64,000 nt of DNA, from the NCBI GenBank assembly GCA_021464245.1, contig JADCRB010000004.1:1545103-1609102 (forward strand), given 5' to 3'. Positions 23,216-35,200 of the stretch are shown here, in pieces. Under the pieces are notes generated by a model. The model had not been told where the DNA came from. It did not search any database and saw only the letters and a list, made by a program, of their open reading frames with translations. The first letter of the stretch is position 1. Each line of letters starts with the position of its first letter. This stretch comes from Carallia brachiata. Lineage: Eukaryota > Streptophyta > Magnoliopsida > Malpighiales > Rhizophoraceae. Made by a program: the position numbers and the translations under genes.

Positions 23216-26200
23216 ATGGACTTCTTATTTTGGAATGTATATGGTGCAGAAAGTGATGCTTTCATGAGAGCATTAAAGATGTTTTTGAGACTTCATAAAC
23301 CTGTTATGATTATTTTGGTTGAGCCGCGCATAAGCGGGTTGAAGGCAGACCGGGTTTGCAAGGAAGTGGGCTTGGCTGGTGTGCTGAGAGAAGAAGCCCA
23401 AGGTTTTAGTGGAGGAATCTGGGTATTGTGGGATGTCCAAAAAATTCAAGTTCGGAAAATCGCTAGTCATGATCAGTTTTTGCACATGCAAATAATGGAG
23501 CCCAATGCCCCAGCTTGGTTGTTGACAGCCATTTATGCTTGTCCTAGATTCGGAGGTCGACGGATATTGTGGAAGGAACTAGAAAATATTCGCTCAGGTG
23601 TGTCTCTACCATGGCTCTTAATTGGTGACTTCAACACAGTTAAGTCCCCTGATGAACGACAAAGCAGAGTGATGAGGAAAGATCTCCATTGGCTACCGTT
23701 TGCAAGGTGGATTAACCGCATGGCACTAGTGGACTTGGGATTCAATGGAAACAAATTTACTTGGACAAGAGGTAGGACGATGAGAACCCGGGTCTCTTGC
23801 CGTCTTGATCGAGGTTTATGTAATCTGTCTTGGCGGAATACATGGCCGGAAGCGTCTGTCTTCCATTTGCCCCGAATTCAATCCGATCATTGCCCTTTAC
23901 TTATGAAGATGGAGTGTCGTGTGGAGCCAAGGCCATCCCACCGCCCATTCCGTTTCCAAGCTGCTTGGCTATTGAGCAAAAGCTTTGACAAAGTGTTGAA
24001 GAATATTTGGCAGCATACTGTTCCCCTTCCTGAAGCTTTGGAACAGCTAACACCCGCCTTATCAGAGTGGAACAAACGTTGTTTTGGCAATATATTTTGG
24101 AGAAAGAAACGCTTACTTGCAAGGTTACAGGGCTGTCAACATAAACTCTCCTCTTCTTTCTCTTTAGGACTTGTTCACCTAGAAAAGAAGTTACAATTGG
24201 CGCTGGATGAGGTTCTGAAACAGGAAGAGCTGTTATGGTTTCAAAAATCGCGCTCGAAGTCGATCACAGATGGCGATAGGAACACGAAATTTTTCCACTC
24301 TATAACCGTTGTTCGCAGGAAGCGCAATAGAATTGAGGCATTAAAAGATGAGCATGGTCGTTGGACTTGGGATAGTAGGGAGATCAAAAGGATGGCCTTG
24401 GAAAGCTTCCAAACTTTGTACACTGAAGAAGGGTCGGAGCAAGTTGATTTTCCAGTCAAGGGGCAGTTTGCTAGGCCAGAATCTAATGAGATGGATCAGT
24501 TGATGAGACCTTTCAACCCAGCGGATGTGAAACAGGCCCTCTTTGCTATGGACCCTTACAAGGCACCGGGAGTAGATGGGTTTCATGCCCTTTTTTATCA
24601 ACAAACTTGGAATGTGATTGGGGAATCTCTTACTAAATTTGTGCTCTCAGTCCTTAATGGCAATGAATTGCCGGCACAAGTGAATTCTACCTTGCTTGTG
24701 CTTATCCCAAAGATTCCAAGCCCTGACAGAATTATGGATTTTCGCCCCATCAGCCTTTGCAACGTTAGCTACAAAGTGATCACAAAAGCAATTGTGTATA
24801 GGCTAAAGCCCCCACTGCCTGGTTGGATTTCCCCCAATCAAACTAGTTTTGTTCCGGGAAGACAAATAACGGACAACATAGTAGTACTGCAGGAAGTCTT
24901 GCACACGATGCGAACCATGAAAAGAAAAGAAGGTTGGATGGTCTTTAAGCTCGACTTGGAGAAGGCTTATGATAGATTAAGGTGGGACTTCATCCGCGAG
25001 ACATTGATGGAACTTGCACTTCCAAGTCAATGGGTAGCTTTGATAATGAACTGTATTACTTCGACCACCCTCAGCTTATTATGGAATGGCGAAGCTACGG
25101 AGTCGTTTCAGCCATCTAGAGGCATTCGACAGGGAGATCCTCTTTCTCCTTACATCTTCGTCTTGTGCATGGAGCGACTCTCACAACTTATTGAGCGAGA
25201 GGTTCAGCTTGGAAACTGGAAGCCTGTTTATGTCACAAGGAACGGACCAGGATTGTCCCATTTACTATTTGCTGATGATGTGCTCCTATTTGCGCAAGCT
25301 TCGCTTCAACAGGTTTGGGTTATTAGGAGATGCATGCAAGCCTATTGTGCTAGCGCGGGCCAAAGGATCTGCTGCCAAAAATCAAAGGTCTTTTTCTCCA
25401 AAAATGTGCCTCATCAGTCAGCCCGGCTACTGAGCATGGAAGCAGGGATTGCGACCACCAATGACCTAGGAAGATATCTGGGAGTTCCAGCATTGCATGG
25501 TCGGGTCAATTCCAGCACTTACAAGCACATTCTAGACAAGGTGCAGTCGAAATTAGCAGGGTGGAAGGCACAACAACTATCCTTCGCTGGTAGACTCACT
25601 CTTATTAAGTCTGTCACTACCGCAATACCGACATATACAATGCAAACAGCCATGATCCCTGCTGCAATTTGCAAGAAGCTCGATCGGTGTAACCGTAATT
25701 TTCTTTGGGGGAATGTAGGACCAGCCAAGAAGCCGCACTTGGTGAATTGGAGAACTACATGTCTACCTAAGGGTTCTGGGGGTTTGGGTATTCGACCAGC
25801 TCAAGCAATGAACAAGGCCTTGTTGGCTAAGCTAAATTGGAGATTCTTAACTGAGGATAATAGTTTATGGGTGAGATTGCTCCGAGGGAAATATTGTAAG
25901 CAGGGGCCTGTGGAGTTATGTCGCAAATCGGTTGCTTCTCATACTTGGAGAAGTATGGGAAGCGCGAAGGAAATTGTGGAGCAAGGACTGTGTTGGAGGG
26001 TTGGGAATGGTAAAGCCACAGAATTCTGGAACACTAAATGGCTTGGCAACATAGTATTGAAGGATCATGCTTTACGCCCTTTATTTTCAAATGAGCTACA
26101 CATGAGGGTTGGTGATTATTGGAGACTGAACTCAGGCTAGAACTGGCCTCGTTTACAGGGGCTGCTGCCTAGAGATATTCTGCAACAAATTGCCCCTGTG

Positions 26201-27343
26201 ATACTAAGAGAAGGGATGGAATTCAGAGATATTATAGCGTGGCAGGGGTCGTCCAATGGAATTTTCTCAGTGAAGTCAGCTTTCCAGTTATGCCTTCCCC
26301 ATTCCTCAGTGGAAAGGAAGCATCCCAAGTGGCACTTGATCTGGAAATTAAAGTGCCCAGAACGGGTCAAGTGTTTCATATGGGAGGTCATGCATGAAAA
26401 GATAATGTGTAATCTTGAACGATGGAAGAGGAAAATGGCAGACTCAAGCCTATGTCAATTGTGTGGCCGTGACGTAGAATCGGTCATCCACTTGCTTAGG
26501 GATTGCCCAAAAGCAACTCAAATGTGGTGCACTCTCATCCCGTCGTCTCTTAGGACCCAGTTCTTTGGGATGGAGCTACAGCAGTGGCTGATGTGGAACC
26601 TCAAAAGCGATATAATTGGAGGACTGGATGAGGATTGGTCCACGCTTTTTGCCTACGGCTGTTGGTGGGCTTGGAAATGGAGGAATGAGCATGTCCTGGC
26701 GGGTAACATCTCATCCAGCTATAACGTTGGTCTGTTGCGCAACTTATGGTTGGAATATAAAAAACGGTGGCTGCAAACAGGACTGAGAGAACGCAAGCAC
26801 CTAAGTCTGAAATTCTGGTGGGATGGAAACCTCCTGAGCTTGCATGGGTCAAATTAAATACGGATGGCGCTTCTTTAGGCAACCGGGTATTGCATCGGCG
26901 GGGGGCGGCTAAGGGACCATACAGGACGGTGGCTTCGAGGTTTTGCTCTAAATATTGGGTATTGCTCTGCTCTAGCGGCTGAATTATGGGGAATGTATAG
27001 GGGATTAAATCAAGCCTGGCAGTTTGGAATTCCCAATTTATGGTTGGAGGTGGACTCGCGAGTTGCTTTAAATGCTGTCCAGAATGGAGTCCCAGCTTCC
27101 CATCCATATGCTAATTTAATTAGTTTGTGCAGGCACCTCATTAACAGGGATTGGAAGGTAGTTATGTCACATAGCTATCGTGAAGGTAACAAAGTGGCTG
27201 ATTGGTTAGCCAATTTCGCCAGATCCTTAGCACCAGGGTTGCATGATTTAGCCCAACCTCCTGAGGACGTCAAGCAGCTTCTACAACACGATCTAAGAGG
27301 CATTTCTTGGCCTAGGTGGTCTAGAGTTCTTGCAACTCCTTAA
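23216..27343 (+). pseudogene. LINE ORF2: endonuclease, reverse transcriptase, RNase H (broken)
   Basis: This polyprotein nicks target DNA and copies the element RNA by target-primed reverse transcription. The first part (23216-26140) is open for 974 codons. The apurinic-type endonuclease spans about residues 1-230 (NVYG, VEPRISG, GDFNTV, SDHCPL). The reverse transcriptase follows, with KLDLEKAYD (Asp580), GIRQGDPLSPYIF and FADD (685-688). A TAG at 26138-26140 interrupts the frame. The same frame resumes with a zf-RVT region (LKCPERVKCFIWE, CQLCGRDVESVIHLLRDC). The RNase H domain shifts to another frame near 26770-26820 (KLNTDGAS) and returns near 26880-26915 (AAELWGMYRGL, LEVDSRVAL, YREGNKVADWLANFA). 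All catalytic residues of RNase H can still be recognised. The NVYG of the endonuclease replaces the more usual NCRG. Confidence 0.92.
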
Positions 27344-27420
27344 GCAGGTGTCTTTCACCTTCCATGTAAACCAAAAAAAAAAAAATTACAATATAGTGTA
27401 TAATAGAATAAGATAAATTA

Positions 27421-27609
27421 ACTAACGATTTGTTAATTTAAGTAACGAGAAATTTAATTTTTCTTAAATAAGATCTCGAGTTCGAATCTTATATGGAGAA
27501 ATTAGGCGTTGTGAGAGTTTTGTCCCCTTTAATAGGTTCACTCGACTCGAATTAAATTAATCAGAATCCAATAGATTACTGGATATCAGAGTTTCAGATA
27601 AAAAAAAAA
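27421..27609 (+). mobile_element. tRNA-derived SINE with 10-bp target-site duplication
   Basis: The duplication AGATAAATTA flanks the element (27411-27420 and 27610-27619). Near the 5' end are an A-box-like TTAATTTAAGTAACGAG and a good B box, GAGTTCGAATC (27479-27489). The body has a CTCGACTCGAATTAAATTAA motif, and the 3' end is CAGATAAAAAAAAAA. It inserted 26 bp after the LINE poly(A). The same family recurs at 39192-39336. Confidence 0.8.
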
Positions 27610-27619
27610 AGATAAATTA

Positions 27620-29251
27620 GTTTTATCTCATCACGTTGGATGTTTGGTAAATTATTTGAATAGTATAATATGAGACTGCTATGTTTTTTTTTTAATATTA
27701 TATATGGGATTACTATTTCATGCTTGTGCGTTAATACTATTTCATATATTCTTATAAGCAAGACTATTCCATTATACGAGATGGTCTTATTTTTAAAAAT
27801 ATCCTATATATAAAAAAACTTATAATATTAGTCAAAAACTCTTCTCTTATTTTTATTCTTATCATTGTTTCGATCACCGCCATTGCTGTAGTTGGCTCGC
27901 TTTCACTCTTTCTATTCTCTCTCCCACTCTCTAGTCTCTACCACCACATTCCCTCTCTCTTGCCCATCTCTCTCCCACCTCACTCTCTCTCTCTCTCTCT
28001 CCCCCTCCCCCTCTCTCTCATCTCTTTTGTTCTCCCTCCCTTTCAATTTTGATGCTTAGTTTATAAAATTTAGGCACATTTAGATAGCCATTAAAAATTT
28101 ATTTGATAAACATTTTGTATAATTAACAAGAATTTAAAAAATCATAATGATTATAAAATTACTAATATTTGTTATAAAAACAGCTAAAATAAATAATAAA
28201 AATAAGTTGATGGGTCTATAAGGACCATAAAATCATTTTAATGTATTATATTCCCTAATTATTCTATTTTGTTAAGTGTCATCCAAACATAATATAAGAT
28301 AATAATTTATTTTATTTTATACTGTCTTATTTTATAATATATTATATATTATATATTATTCAGTATGTGTACCAAATATTAGATTCAATTAGAGCATTTT
28401 ATTTAAATTTGATTGAACAAATATTTCTTTTATGAACTAATTTAAAATTTTGATAAACGATGAAGTAATTTTTTAACCGTTAAATTTCTTGCGATAATTA
28501 TTTTATTGGGCAATTATGAAGTATTTTCTAATTATTGATTGCCACGTATTATGCTGAGACCCAGATCTATGAGTTTTGCCAGATGGAACTAGAGCTGGCG
28601 TAGACTTATTAAATTTGAGTTCCACTACTTATTAATTTATATCATATGTTATGTCACTTACTAACAGTTTTTTTTTAGAATCTGATTTGATTTCAACTAT
28701 AAAATCAAATTATTCTGTTCAGTATTAGGAACCATTTTGTCTCTGTGATCCTATTTGTTGATACAATGGGATCGTACCTTAGCTTAGTTAAAATACTTAT
28801 CATTCTGGTCTGATAGTAAAAGAGTTTATTTGTTTTCAGGTCAAAGATTTTGGTCTGAGGCTCCATTGAGGCGATCGGTAAAAGTAAATAGATTCTTTCA
28901 AAGTTTGTTACTCTGGTAAGACGTAATTTTGTCATGTTTATTAACGAAACTGTAAATTATCATTTTTATTTTTTTTCTATAAAAAAAAAAAACTCACCAA
29001 CCCTCCCCAAGCTCAAAGTCTCAAATTGGAAATCCGTCAAAAACAAAGTCAAAAATTCTCGGCCATAAGCACGCGAACCGACCTGATAATTTCTGGACAG
29101 AAGCAGAGACGAAGAGACACGGAAAGAGACACGGAAACAGAGAAAGACCAGACCAATCCAGTGTTCCAGTCTACACCCAACAAGTACATATAATGGTCTC
29201 ACTCTCACAGCCTGCTTTTTCTGCAACTACTTGTGCATTTTCCATGAGAGA
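27620..29251. other. Intergenic
   Basis: Contains a pyrimidine-rich low-complexity stretch (27895-28040) with a (CT)n tract around 27982-28000, and otherwise AT-rich sequence. No supported gene. The minus-strand open frames at 28705 and 28966 show no motif. Confidence 0.4.
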
Positions 29252-29267
29252 ACTACATGACGTGTAA

Positions 29268-29580
29268 CAATTTAGAGTAGTAATTTAATTAGTAAATTGA
29301 TATATTTTTTTTATTCATAATTTTAGTTTAAGTCCTATAGATATGAGGTTTAATTTTTAAAATTGTTCAGTAATATCTAGTAATCGTGTGTTTTGATTTA
29401 CGATTAGTTAATACTTGATTGATTTTAGGGAGTTTCTCTCAGGTTTAATAATACTTAAGATAAGTTTCTTTCTATAAATAAGGTTAAATTAGTATAAAAC
29501 GGGTGACCCTCAGCCCAATTCGTAGATCTTATGATTGACATATCTGTAATATATTTATTTTAATTAATTTAAAAAAAAAC
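29268..29580 (+). mobile_element. Retroposed SINE-like element with perfect 16-bp duplication
   Basis: The word ACTACATGACGTGTAA stands immediately before (29252-29267) and after (29581-29596) a 313-bp segment that ends in TTTAAAAAAAAAC. A long perfect target-site duplication with an A-rich 3' end is the signature of LINE-mediated retroposition. The 5' 150 bp include TAGTAATTTAATTAG and TTTAAGTCCTATAGA, weakly like A and B boxes, so tRNA descent is likely but not clear. There is no open frame. Confidence 0.78.
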
Positions 29581-29596
29581 ACTACATGACGTGTAA

Positions 29597-30553
29597 TGTA
29601 CATAGCGGTACAAGTTCAAAAATTTTGTTATGCATTAAATTTAATTTTAAATTTAATTAAAATTAGTTACATAAAATTTTTATTTCAATATTAATATATT
29701 ATAAAATGAGTATGGATAAAATATAGTTGTTCTATATATTTATTAACTAAAGATGAACGTAATTGAAAAAACTAATCCCATAAAATTCTAGTGCTAGCCA
29801 GAGATTATATATAAAGTATATATCTTTAACACAAGCAAAATGTAATTTTTTTTATCTTATAAATTCAATAATACGGCAATAAACGTAAGCAGAAAAATTA
29901 TTAGAGCATATATTTGTGAACCTAATAGATGACACAATCTATAGATTTGTTCCATTATATAAATTTATGCATTCTTGCACATGTACATTCGTCCGTCAAG
30001 AAAAACAAACTCATCCGTGTACATTCATCCGTGTGTTTCGGTGTGGTAAAGGAAGAGACGAGGTATTCGGGATATGCAATTTTTTAATCATAAATTTTTA
30101 TAATTTTTTAACATAAATTTTAAATTTTTTTTTATATTTTATTGAATTTTTATTTTTTAATTTCGTATCAAACTAATCCTTTTATTTATGAAAAGTGGTA
30201 AGTTTATTAATAAATAAGTTTAACTCAATGAAAATTATTAAAAATGTCAAATATATGAATTAAATATTTTTAATATATATTAAATATTTTTTTAATTAAT
30301 AAATATACGAATTAAATATGTAAAATGTATATTTTGTGATAAATTTTTTTTTAATTAGCATATTTAACTTATTTTAAAATAATTTTTATAAGGTAAAAAT
30401 TATTATTTTAATAAATTGATTGTTTTGTTAATAAATGGACTGATTTGATAAAAATTTAAAATTTGAATAAAATTTTAAAAAAATTTAATATTTATATGTA
30501 AAAAAATATAAAGATTTAGAGTAAAAAAATTACATATCCCGAGGTACCCTATG

Positions 30554-30590
<37 letters not shown>

Positions 30591-31246
30591 TGAAGCCTGG
30601 ATCCAACCTACACTAGAAAACAACTTTTATGTTCAAAATTACTACGTGAAAACAGTTGTTGTGACAAACTTTAAATAAAAGACAGTCCAAAGCATATAAA
30701 AAATAAAAGACAGTCATATAAAAAATATTTAATTCTTTTATACTCAGTTTAAATTAATAAAAAGTTATGAGAAAAAATTATAAGAATTAGTTTTAATTTT
30801 GTTGATTTGCAATAATAAATAAAATTTAATTGATTTAAAGTTCCTGTATCTTTTATATTTTATGTCAATAGTATTTGAATTATTGAGAAATATTTAATAA
30901 AATATTTTAAATAAAATCAAAATGCTATGTGCCATTCATTTTCTATTTCAATCAATATCTGATCTAACTTTTAGGCTTAATATATGCAACAAGGCGATGC
31001 TATGCACATTAAAAAGAATGGTCTGTTCTACCAAAAAAAATAATAATCTGAATAATTAAAATTAAAAAAAATAAATTATTAAATATTATAAATAAAATAT
31101 ATAATTATTTTAATATTAACTGAAATTGAACAACGTGACGGAGACTTAAATTGTTTTATTAATTTTATTTAAGTCTACTACTTCTGTTGAGGTTTTCTTT
31201 TTTTATTTATAATAATAATAAAAGAAAATTGAAAAAAAAGTGAACT
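29597..31246. other. Intergenic with (TA)n(GA)n microsatellite
   Basis: AT-rich. A compound microsatellite (TA)n(GA)n spans about 30553-30590. A TTCTACCAAAAAAAATAATAATC string at 31027 resembles the text at the 5' end of the LINE (21511), perhaps a tiny LINE 3' remnant. No gene is seen. Confidence 0.4.
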
Positions 31247-31734
31247 TTGACCGAACGAAGTGACTCTGTTAGAGAGAGAGAGAGAGGGAGGAGGGGCCGG
31301 GGGGCACTTCTCTGCAGCTTTCGGCGCTTTTCCTGTGTTTTTCCCTCCTCCAACTTCAGCTTCCCCAGAGATTATATAACAAAACTAAACAATCAAAGCC
31401 ATTTGCTTCGCTCAACCACTCGAAGCTGCTAAAGCCACACCGATACATCTCGCTGAAGCCTGGCTTTTTCCCTTACCAGCACGAAGGTAACTTTCTTTAT
31501 TAGGCTCGTTGGATTCGCTATAAACAAATTGCTGTTTCTCGTGGATCTTCTTTTGTTCTTGTTGAGTTCCAATTGCTTACTCCTTTTTCCCTTACTGTTC
31601 TAACACTTGTAGTAGATCGAGATTCCAGAGGATTCTTTTTCGTTTTTTGTTTCTTTTTTTTTTTTTCGCTGAGCTTGAATTTTAAAGGTTCTGATGGATT
31701 ATGCCCTGCGATAGTGCGATTCTTTTTTTTTATC

Positions 31735-31965
31735 AGGTTTTATTTTCTCTTTTTTTTTGTTAATTTTTTTTTTAATATTCGCGAGGGTTCACCTAGTATG
31801 ATGCTGGGCCGGGCCGGGTTGGTTCCTCTCGACTGGCTGACTTGAGTATCAGAGTACTAACGTTCGAACACTTCACTCCTTAGCCTTATGTCACTGAGCC
31901 TAGCATCGAACTTGGTGGCCCCTCATCAAACATTATATAGTTGTACTACGAAAAAAAAAAAAAAA
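31735..31965 (-). mobile_element. SINE-like insertion in the 5' UTR intron of the G-alpha gene
   Basis: Read on the minus strand, TAGGCTCAGTG (rc of about 31899-31909) fits a pol III A box, and GTGTTCGAACG (rc of about 31860-31872) fits a B box, about 35 bp apart, as in tRNA-derived SINEs. T-rich sequence at 31745-31775 would be its A-rich tail. A poly-A run at 31950-31965 lies on the opposite side. No target-site duplication was identified, so the ends are approximate. Confidence 0.5.
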
Positions 31966-32259
31966 GGAAAGAATAATTAAACGTACTATGGTGCATGAAT
32001 GTTTCCACATACAAGTCCAAGTACTCATAAATATCTGAATTTAATTCAGTCTGTTAATGGTATAAAGGAAAATCAATATATTATGATGGGAATTTAGCTT
32101 GTGTGGACTGATTATTGAGCTTAAGCGCCTTTTAAAGGGCTGTGGGTCTAATCTCATCCTCATCTACAAGGTTGAAGCAGTCTGATTTGGTTATTTGATT
32201 GATTAAGTGGCATAGTTGAGGAGGAAGAGAAGAGTTCGAGAATTGTCGCCACGCCTTCT

Positions 32260-32262
32260 ATG
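32260..32262 (+). promoter_or_regulatory. In-frame upstream ATG of the G-alpha gene
   Basis: ATG at 32260 is in frame with the canonical ATG at 32284 and would add MLSIAIQN. Its context (T at -3, C at +4) is weak. The second ATG has A at -3 and G at +4, so ribosomes would probably scan past the first. Use of the first would bury the Gly that is normally myristoylated. Confidence 0.6.
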
Positions 32263-32283
32263 CTGTCTATTGCAATACAAAAT

Positions 32284-35200
32284 ATGGGCTTGCTCTGCAG
32301 TAAACAGCGTCGTTACAGTGAAGCAGATGCTGAAGAGAATGCACAGGTGTTGTGGCTCATAAATTGCGTTCCTGCATTTCTTTGTATCAAGTGCTGTGGG
32401 ACTAACGTAAAATGATCTAATTTTAATGGTAACTGTTGCATTACAGGCTGCCGAAATTGAAAGGCGAATTGAACAGGAAACAAAGGCCGAAAGGCATATT
32501 CAAAAACTTTTACTGCTTGGTATGCGTTCGTGTGTATTATAATGCAATGGTCTATAAACTATATGCTTTTGTGTCATGTAATTGTAGAGTTGCTTTTATA
32601 GGACTATTGATGGCTTGGGAAAATGGGATGCAATCTATGGTTTTTACGAAGAGTTGTATTCTCTTGTAATGGAACAACATGATGAGTAACATGTCTTTTG
32701 TTCTCCATGGCGTTTGCTGGGGTTAAAACTCTAAGTTCTAATAATGTCGGAAACTAATTTTCATAGGCTTTGCCTCTCCCTTTGGCAACAAATGGTTATG
32801 AAAAGAAAGTTGATCTCAAATGTTTCAATACAATTTCATACAAGCTTCATACTTGTATGATAATGGTTTTTTTTTTTTGGCGGTCCACCGCTGAAGAAAT
32901 TGTTAAGGCATGCTTCCTATTTACTATGATTTCCTTTAGTCAGCCATAGCTGAAAGAGTGTGTCCTGGGGGAATGGGGAGTGTATCCTGTACATTTGGGT
33001 TACCCTCTTTAGTTCCACTACTTCATTTCCCGTTTTTCTTTAACTTTTTGGTTCTTTCTTTTTGCCTCTCTGCAATGGCCAATCCTTCTCCATTAGCTCG
33101 TCATTTCCCCACTATATTTTTGGTTGACTTGAAATAACATGGCCAATCTCTCATTGTGAAGGTGCTGGAGACTCTGGGAAGTCCACCATATTTAAGCAGG
33201 TGAGTCTGAATACAGTCCCACACTTGCATTGGACAATTATTTATTGGACAATGCTGCCGCATATACATTTCTTATACATGGATTATGTGCAGATTAAACT
33301 TTTGTTTCAGAGTGGGTTTGATGATGGAGAGCTTAAGAGCTATATCCCAGTCATTCATGCCAATGTCTATCAGACAATAAAAGTATGCAATACTTGACAG
33401 GGTGTGTTGGTTATTTCCCTTTTTGGACAGCATAAAGAATACGTAGAGTCAGCCACTGATTAGAAAATTTTGACCTGTGGAAGTTGCTATTTTTCAAATA
33501 AAAAAGTGTGCTTGATATTATTGTGCAGGTATTGCATGACGGGTCTAAAGAATTGGCTCAAAATGAATCAAATCCCTCGAAGTATGTAATTTCCAGTGAA
33601 ATCAAGGTTTGAATTTCATCATTAGAATATGTACTATGCTTTAATTATCGGTCCTTTTAATTTGCTCAGTATTAGCTGTCATGCACATGGTCATATTATA
33701 AGATAAAAGGGTGCCCCAGTGCATGAGGCCTTCACATGCTCATGTTATACGTCTTTTAAAATTTTGGAATTCAGACCTATGAAAAAATAATAATAATAAT
33801 AAATTCAGAATTAACTGTTAAAGGCTGTCAAATTTTCAACATACAGCTCCGCATTCTGATGCATCTTGTTATCTCCCTGCGGTATCTTGTTTAGTTCTCT
33901 TATTGAAGAGGATCTAGAGTAAATATATATTTTTCAATTCTGTATCAGGATATTGGGGAGAAATTGTCAGAAATTGGTGGCAGGTTGGATTATCCAAATC
34001 TAACCAAAGAACTTGCAGAGCAGATTGAAATTGTGTGGAAAGATGCTGCAATTCAGGTAGCTGATTCTTTGCATGATGGCATGGATAGATTGCCTAGTAT
34101 CGTCCTATGATGGAGAGTCTTGTTTGATATTTTCCCTGCTAAATCATTCATCAAGGTTAAGCCTTCCCATTATGGATTCCAATGATTGATATTTTTAGGA
34201 AACCTATGCCCGGGGTAATGAGCTACAAGTTCCAGATTGTGCGCAATATTTCATGGAAAATTTACAAAGATTGTCAGATGCAAATTATGTCCCAACCAAG
34301 GTATCTTTGTTTCATTCCATTTCTTCTTTGTGTTCCCACATAAATGCTTATTTTAGGATATATTTGCCTTATCCTAAAGAGTTTTTTGAAAGGTTTTAAC
34401 TAAAAAATTGTTCCCTTAAACTTTAGATGCTTATGGAGTTTTAACATAGATGCTTTTACGCTTATGTTAGATACTACAATGCTTTTGAGTTTGATATTTA
34501 TCCTTTAATTTATAGACTGCCAACATTTCTTGGTGCATTTTTGGTATTGTAGGAGGATGTTCTATATGCAAGAGTTCGTACAACTGGTGTTGTAGAGATT
34601 CAGTTCAGGTAAACATAGTACTTATTGTTGGTTGACTTTTTAACAATTGCACTTTGATATGCTTTGTCCTGCAGTGCTACATACCTGTCTTTCTGCCTGC
34701 AAATATCTGGATCCACTTGATTTTTAATAGCATGAATTTAGTCCTTTAACGTCCATTTTTCTGAAACGAGTGTTTCTAGTTTATTTCTGTCGCACATTTT
34801 CTGACAGTAGTGCTGTTAGCTATTGCAAGAAAATATTTGCACTATTTTTCGTTAAGCTCTTTTTATCTGCAAAATGCTTCTGAATAGTTCATAGCAACTC
34901 ATATTTTCTATGCTTTTGGCAGCCCTGTAGGAGAAAACAAGAAAAGTGGTGAGGTATATAGACTTTTTGATGTTGGCGGTCAGAGAAACGAGAGACGTAA
35001 ATGGATACACCTATTTGAAGGTGTTACGGCTGTAATCTTTTGTGCTGCAATTAGCGAGTAAGCCCACACACTATAACTTATGGCATCATAAGGTTGTAGG
35101 TTCTGGTGTTAAATTCTCTCTGTCTCTCTCTTTCTCTCTCTGATCTTCCTTTTTCACGCAATATGGACCGACAACAACACAAAGTTTCACTCCTCTCTTA

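Larger units (their letters stand above)
21507..27386 (+). mobile_element. L1-type LINE retrotransposon, nearly full length
   Basis: A non-LTR retrotransposon with an ORF1 (nucleic-acid-binding) and an ORF2 (endonuclease, reverse transcriptase, zinc-binding region, RNase H), ending in a short 3' UTR and a poly(A) of 13 nt (27373-27385). The word TACAATAT occurs just before the 5' end (21499-21506) and just after the poly(A) (27387-27394), a possible 8-bp target-site duplication. The 5' end holds a 23-A tract at about 21518-21541. ORF1 is open throughout. ORF2 carries one stop and two frameshifts, so this copy is inactive but fairly young. Confidence 0.93.
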
